Source: Proteles cristata cristata
Taxonomy: Eukaryota > Chordata > Mammalia > Carnivora > Hyaenidae
Assembly (NCBI GenBank): GCA_017311185.1
Contig: JAESUZ010001071.1
Coordinates: forward strand, 930,001-994,000
Length of the DNA stretch: 64,000 nt
Direction of reading: 5' to 3'
Each line of letters begins with the position of its first letter. Position 1 is the stretch's first letter. Shown here in pieces: positions 58,826 to 64,000 of this stretch. The notes below the pieces were generated by a model that worked only from the letters and a program-made list of their open reading frames with translations, did not search any database and was not told the origin of the DNA. Made by a program: the position numbers and the translations under genes.

Positions 58826-59060
58826 GTAAAGAGTACAGCTCTCAGAACCAAGTTGCCCTCTCTAGCTTCATACTGTAGCTCTGTCCCTCTGTCTCCAAAG
58901 CTACATGACTGTTTTATTCAACCACTTAGGTCTTCATTTGCCTTACCTGTAAGATAGAGATATTGATCTACCTCCTAGGACCAGTCTGAAGATTTAAGGA
59001 AGTATGAATACAGATTGTAATAGACCTGGCACTTATAAAAACTCAGTAAATGACATCTAT
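58826..59060 (+). repeat. MIR, sense, nearly complete
   Basis: 'caaccacttaggtcttcatt' (58919) and 'ttacctgtaagatagagata' (58943) are recognisable, then 'ctacctcctagg' (58969) and 'acctggcacttataaaaact' (59024). This is the full sense MIR order. Confidence 0.8.
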
Positions 59061-60793
59061 GGCTAAGATCTGATGATGTGGCAACTGGGAAAGTGGTTAG
59101 GATTTTATTTTCACAAGGATTGGATGTTCAGCTCTATTCTGCACTCTGAGGTCTGAAAACTCTGTTCAGCACAGTATTCTCAGCACCTGGCAGTGTGTCT
59201 AGCATACAAGAAGTTAACATGTGTTTTGAAATGAATGAATAAGTGAAAAAAAAAAAAAAGCAATAGTACAGCAAAGCTGATTACTGCTCCTAAGGATTCA
59301 ACTGTTTGGAAGGAGTAATAGCTGCCCCCTAATACTAGCTCCTGTTCCCCATGAATCCCAGCACCCAAGCAATATGTCACTTGCACCAGGGACTAAAGGA
59401 AAGAAGCTTGATTTCAGTGGGGAAGAAAGGGCGGTGAAGGGGTGGGAGAAATACTGAATTTTTCAAGTGGATGAATTCTTTTCTAGCCTCATACATATGA
59501 CCACCCTCATTCTCTCAATTCCCCACTACAACTCTGCCCTTAGTCATATTTCTTTGTCTCAAGTTTTCAGTATAGGATTCTAATGATTTTAAAGGGGAAG
59601 TCACATAAAAATGTTGCTACTCAATGCAAGAAAATGTGAACATGACTACTCTTTTGTGTTACCTAATAAAGAAGTTTAATGCAATGGGAACATGTTCACC
59701 TGTTCCCCCCAACAAGCAATTTCGTCTTTGGGAACTGAACAGAAATTGATGAACAACTCCAGGCCAACAAGAGAAATCTCATAAGGAATAAGAGGACCAG
59801 GTTTCTTCTGGGATCTAATGTCAGAATATGTTATTATCATTGGTATGGTCTTTGTTACCAGTTCTCTTAGCACAGAAAAAAAAAATGTATATACTTCTGT
59901 ATATACCTTGCACAGAGCTACAAAGTTAAAACATGCATTTGCAGAGGTATGATAAATTTCAATAAAAATGTACAGAGCAAAACTTCAGGAGTTATTCCCA
60001 CATTTAGAACTAAAATAACCTAAACAGATAAATTTAGTCCAGGAGAGTCAAGATGCAACATTTACTTATCTGAGGCAAACATAGCTAGGCACTGGAGAGG
60101 AATCAACTAGGTTAGTTCACAAGTAAGAGCCACAGGTATGGGGGGAATGTGCATGTTCCTTAAGCTTCTTCATTGGACACTACTAAGCAGTCACAAAAAT
60201 CTTTGCAAGAGTACTCTAAAAGTATTCATTGTGCCAGGCAGGGTAAAGAAAGGAGCAGGCACAGCAGAGGAGACAAGAAACCCCCTTGGATTTTTCTCCC
60301 CATCCCTTCTGTGGAACAAAAGCCTTAAACTGAGGTGAGGGGTATTAACAACATTATAACCTCAGGCACTAATAAAGATACACTGCAGCTAGGAGACAGA
60401 AAGGGTGAGAACATAGAGAGGCCAGGAATACAGGCTGGTCCAGAAAAGCTAGGAAGAGGGCAGGAGCTCAGAGAACTTTATATTCCAAAGAACATAAGGT
60501 CACGGTGCCTAGCCGAGATGGGAGTTTTATCCAAATAGAGAATACCTCACCCCAAGCTCTTGCCATCAGGCTAGCAAATGTCATGCTACAGTGGAATACT
60601 GCTGGAAGAATTATAAGAACATAGAACACGTCCTGGGGTATAGCACAAAGACAAGGCCTGAAGCAGAGGATGTAGCAATCCTTGAGTAAAATGCTGGCAA
60701 GCCAGCCCTTACCCTAAGCATGAGATATCCTAGAGGAATTTGAAGTCCATGGCACATGGACAGAACAGCAGCAGCAATCAATGTTAAGATCAA
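59061..60793. other. Single-copy DNA, no gene seen
   Basis: An A13-type run lies near 59248. Short frames at 60138-60538 have no recognisable domain. Confidence 0.35.
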
Positions 60794-60809
60794 CACAATC
60801 CTAGATTAG

Positions 60810-61075
60810 TTAGGAGGATTAGGAGGAACTTAACAGAGGACCAAGGGGGAGAAGAAGGGCAGAAATGGTGGGGGGAAAGGGAGAGAGGCAAACCATGAGA
60901 GACTCTTGAATGCTGACAAAAACTGAGGACTGATGGATGTGGGGGGGAGGAGGGATGGGCATGGAGGAGGACACTTGTGGGGATGAGCACTGGGTGTTAT
61001 GTGGAAACTAATTTGACAATAAACTATTTGTAAAAAAAAACAAAAAAAAACAAAAAAAAAAAACAAAAAAAACCC
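60810..61075 (+). mobile_element. Short 5'-truncated carnivore L1 with 16-bp perfect TSD
   Basis: CACAATCCTAGATTAG occurs at 60794-60809 and 61076-61091. The body is the L1 3' UTR ('gaggcaaaccatgagagact' at 60886, 'gatgagcactgggtgttatg' at 60982), ending in a long A-rich tail with regular C interruptions (61032-61073). A perfect TSD suggests a relatively recent insertion. Confidence 0.95.
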
Positions 61076-61185
61076 CACAATCCTAGATTAGATGAGCCCA
61101 CATCTTGAAATGAAAAGCCAAGAATAAAAAAAAAGTACCTTATTTCTACAACCTGAGGAGTAGTTGGTAAATGTAACTGTCTCCA

Positions 61186-61618
61186 CAGGCATACCTTACT
61201 CTACTGTGCTTGGCAGATGTTGCATTTTCACAAATTGAAGGTTTACGGTGACCCTGTTTGGAGCCAATCTATGAGTGCCATTTTTTCCCCAAGAGCATTT
61301 GTGCACTTTGTGTCTTTCAAGGTTGGTAATCCTTGCAATATTTAGAACTTTTTTCATTTTTTGTTATGGTGATCTATGATCAGCAATTGGAGTGTGCTGA
61401 AAACTCAGATTACAGTTAGTGTTTTTTAAGCAAAGTGTTTTTATATTAAGGTATGTACATTTTCTTTTAGATATGCCATTCTACACTTAATAGACTATAG
61501 GGTAAATATAACTTCTCTGTACTAGGAATCCAAAAAATCATTTGACTCCCTTTATTGCAGTATTTGCTTTATTGAGGTGGTCTGGAATGAAATCTGCAAT
61601 ATGTCCATGGTATGCCTA
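61186..61618. mobile_element. Tigger-like DNA transposon (MITE), second copy
   Basis: It opens CAGGCATACC and closes GGTATGCCTA, followed by TA at 61619-61620; the left flank is CA where TA is expected. Internal blocks (acaaattgaaggttt, agagcatttgtgcac, ttgttatggtgatct, acacttaatagactat) match the copy at 4984-5609, in the same orientation. At 433 bp it has no transposase frame. Confidence 0.87.
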
Positions 61619-61779
61619 TATTTAAAGTATACAACATGATGGTTTGATATACATGTACATTGTGGAATGATTACTTTTACCTCACTCTATTGATTTATAT
61701 AAATGTCCAGATTAATAATAAGATGAATTATTAAAAATCACACTGCCAATAGTACAATTAAACTCAAATATGTCACAGA

Positions 61780-62560
61780 TGTTGGACTGTCACAGAGTAT
61801 GGAAAATAACCAAAGAAAGTTAAGACTAAACAGATGGTAAAATACACAAGATCTAATTTCAACAGATTTCTAGAAACTGAGGAAGGATCAATTTCAATGA
61901 TGGGATGGGGGCATGAACACAGTAAGAGATAAAAGCTTTCATCAGTAGTCTTGACACAGCTGACTAAATTAGGAACTGGAAGACAGCTCAACAGAAATTT
62001 CCCAAACCAGAACACGAGCATTCAGAAGACATGATGATATCAAAAAATCCAACAGAAATTACGTGTGACTTGAATCCTGAATGGAGAACAAGGAAGTAAT
62101 ACTTATGAAAGCTGACAATTTTTCAGATAATAACATAAAAGAATCAAGAAACCCCAAAAAGAATGAATACCAAGAAAACACAAGCTAGTAATCTAAGGTT
62201 CAAACTGTTGAGAATAAGAGACCAACAACATCTTAAAAATAGAGACACACACACTTCACACACAGCGTGGGTAAGGGTTACAGACCCTCCAACAGAATCC
62301 ATAGAAACTAAGAGTAACATTTTATAGAGCTGAAAGAAAAAAAGTACAATTGCCAGCCCAGAAATATATAACTTTAAAAATAGATTTAAATGAAGAAACA
62401 AACTTTTCAGACAAACAAGCAGAATATTCATGGCCAGCAAAGCTACGCTAAAAGAAATGTTCAAATTGTAAAAGAAATTCTGCAGGAAGGAGGAATGTGG
62501 GACTAGGCAGAAAAGTGGATGTATCAAAAAGATACAAAGAACTCTAGAAATGGACTAACT
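61780..62560 (+). mobile_element. L1/HAL1-like ORF1 region, sense
   Basis: 'aactggaagacagctcaaca' (61975), 'cttttcagacaaacaagcag' (62403) and 'gctacgctaaaagaaatgtt' (62443) resemble the ORF1 and post-ORF1 region of old L1 or HAL1. It is strongly diverged. Confidence 0.55.
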
Positions 62561-62759
62561 ACAGGTAGAGAAAGCCTTCTTTCTCAACATTCCCCCTCAG
62601 GAATGTAGCTGTAAATCTCCTCAAAGTGTCAGCATGTCAAATACAACCATATGTAGAAAGGATAACACATCACAACTGTGATGTATTCCAAAAGTCAGGG
62701 CTGAGTCAATATTGGGGAGTCGGGGGAGAATCCATCCTTACACATTTGTAATAAGTCAT

Positions 62760-63178
62760 AGAAGTTTATAGCGCAAATAGTGAACTTTAAGGTACTTTTG
62801 AATTTCTTTAATTGAAATAGATACATCAACAATCATGGATATGGACTGTTCTTTAGGAAACAGATAAGAAGGAATCATTGATTCACACAAGGTGGATGAA
62901 TCCCAAATGTGTTTTGCTAAGTGAAAGACAAAACATTCTATGTGATGTTGTCTGACATTCTGGAAAAAGGAAAACTATAGGGACAGAGTACAGAAAACTA
63001 TAGGGACAGAGTACAGGAGTTTCAGAAACTGAGTATGAGGCCTGGTGTTAGTTACAAAAAGGCAGAGGTCTTTGGTGCCAGAATTGTTCTCTCTCTTGAC
63101 TGTAGTGGTGGATACACAAATATGTGAATTTGTCAAAACATGTAGGATTTTATACCTCAAAGTTTACTGAAATTTTTA
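62760..63178 (+). mobile_element. Ancient L1/HAL1 3' end, sense
   Basis: 'tttgctaagtgaaagacaaa' (62913), 'gacattctggaaaaaggaaa' (62954), 'cttgactgtagtggtggata' (63096) and 'tttgtcaaaacatgtaggat' (63130) follow the old L1 3' UTR. It may be the 3' end of the element at 61780-62560 after internal loss. Confidence 0.7.
62971..63016. repeat. 23-bp perfect tandem duplication
   Basis: AAAACTATAGGGACAGAGTA followed by CAG occurs at 62971-62993 and again, unchanged, at 62994-63016. Confidence 0.95.
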
Positions 63179-64000
63179 AAAAGCATAAACCAATAACTCA
63201 AAAATCCTTGAACTCCTTCACAGCTCTCAGAAACTACTACAAATATTTTATGAGAATATGTAAAGCAAATTCCACACGATCGTTTTGTCAGAATGCACAA
63301 TCATGTATGGTAATGGAAATGATTGCTTAAAAAAGTCATTCTTTAAGAAAACAAAAGGGATTCAGGGTCAGTCAGGGTATATCTACACCACATTTAAGTA
63401 CAAACTTGAAATAGGCCTGTATTACAGAGTCTGAAATCCATCTGTTTAGTGAATTCTTTTGATGTTCCACTCTGTGTTTTATGTGAGGCAAACGGCAAAC
63501 TGTGTGTAAAGTCTGGGAATACACAAAACTTTAGTTTAGGCTTTTAGTGCCTTACATTTCCTTCGACCACAATTATTTTAGACAAATCTCAGGTAAGGTA
63601 TATATGTGAGTTGATTACAGATGGGAAAATATCCTAAAAATAGCATCAATGCTATTCCTGTTCCTTATTGATCCTTAGTATATCTTTATAATGATGGATA
63701 TAATGGCAGCAAAACTAGAAAAATAAAGTTAACAATATCTAAACTACATACAGTTTTTAAAGCAATAGAATTAACTTTCCATACTATAAACATGTAGTTA
63801 AAACTCTAGAAGTATTTACTAGCACTGTGGGGCTAGGGGGAGAGAATTAGACATTCCATTAAAGCCAGTTGTGAGTGTTTCTATAATTACCACCACCATT
63901 ATGGTAAAATAATAATCCTTTTCTGTATCCATGTAAAGCAAACAGGAGAATAGACCCATGTAAAAGCAAGCAGTTACAATTTGCTTAGATTTTAATTAGA
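63179..64000. other. Single-copy AT-rich DNA, no gene seen
   Basis: No recognised element or coding signal up to the window end. Confidence 0.4.

Overview
This is AT-rich mammalian nuclear DNA without a recognisable gene. The lineage is a cat-like carnivore (Felidae or a close feliform). The evidence is about twenty copies of the tRNA-Lys-derived CAN SINE in its cat-type form: a TGGCTTAGTCGG-type A box, a GGTTCGAGCCC-type B box, a CT-rich body and an AATAAATAAA tail. Carnivore-type L1 3' ends are also present. No open frame looks like a real exon. The longest is 175 codons and begins at a TTG; the rest are shadows or relics of L1 ORF2. The window is best read as intergenic or deep-intronic DNA shaped by waves of transposition. 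Element families are named from memory of their consensus sequences, not from a database search.

Layout. 1-3000: an ancient L1 3' end (+) split by a younger inverted L1 with target-site duplications (TSDs). 3000-12400: mostly single-copy DNA, with a Tigger-like DNA transposon (4984-5609) carrying a nested SINE, MIR pieces and two SINEs. 12425-17464: a degenerate L1 (+) covering much of ORF2, with substituted catalytic residues and a nested SINE. 17465-27490: single-copy DNA with MIRs, a SINE, L2 and a Tigger fragment. 27490-37350: a large antisense ancient L1 block that has collected two LTRs and about ten SINEs. 37740-43320: mostly single-copy. 43320-46365: an ancient L1 interrupted by a carnivore L1. 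46366-56250: single-copy DNA with MER5-like, MIR, MLT2-like, L2 and SINE copies. 56386-57651: two SINEs linked by an inverted templated insertion. 57652-64000: MIR, a short L1, a second copy of the same Tigger-like element, and L1/HAL1-like sequence.

The most notable observation is at 56386-57651. One SINE is interrupted by about 204 bp that is the reverse complement of sequence 0.8 kb downstream (57294-57491). The copied piece runs from single-copy DNA across the 5' boundary of a second SINE. Retrotransposition does not explain this; a template-switch or inverted-duplication event does. It left a 54-bp-arm palindrome with a 9-nt loop. I found no gene-based novel system, CRISPR array or operon, and none is expected in DNA of this kind.
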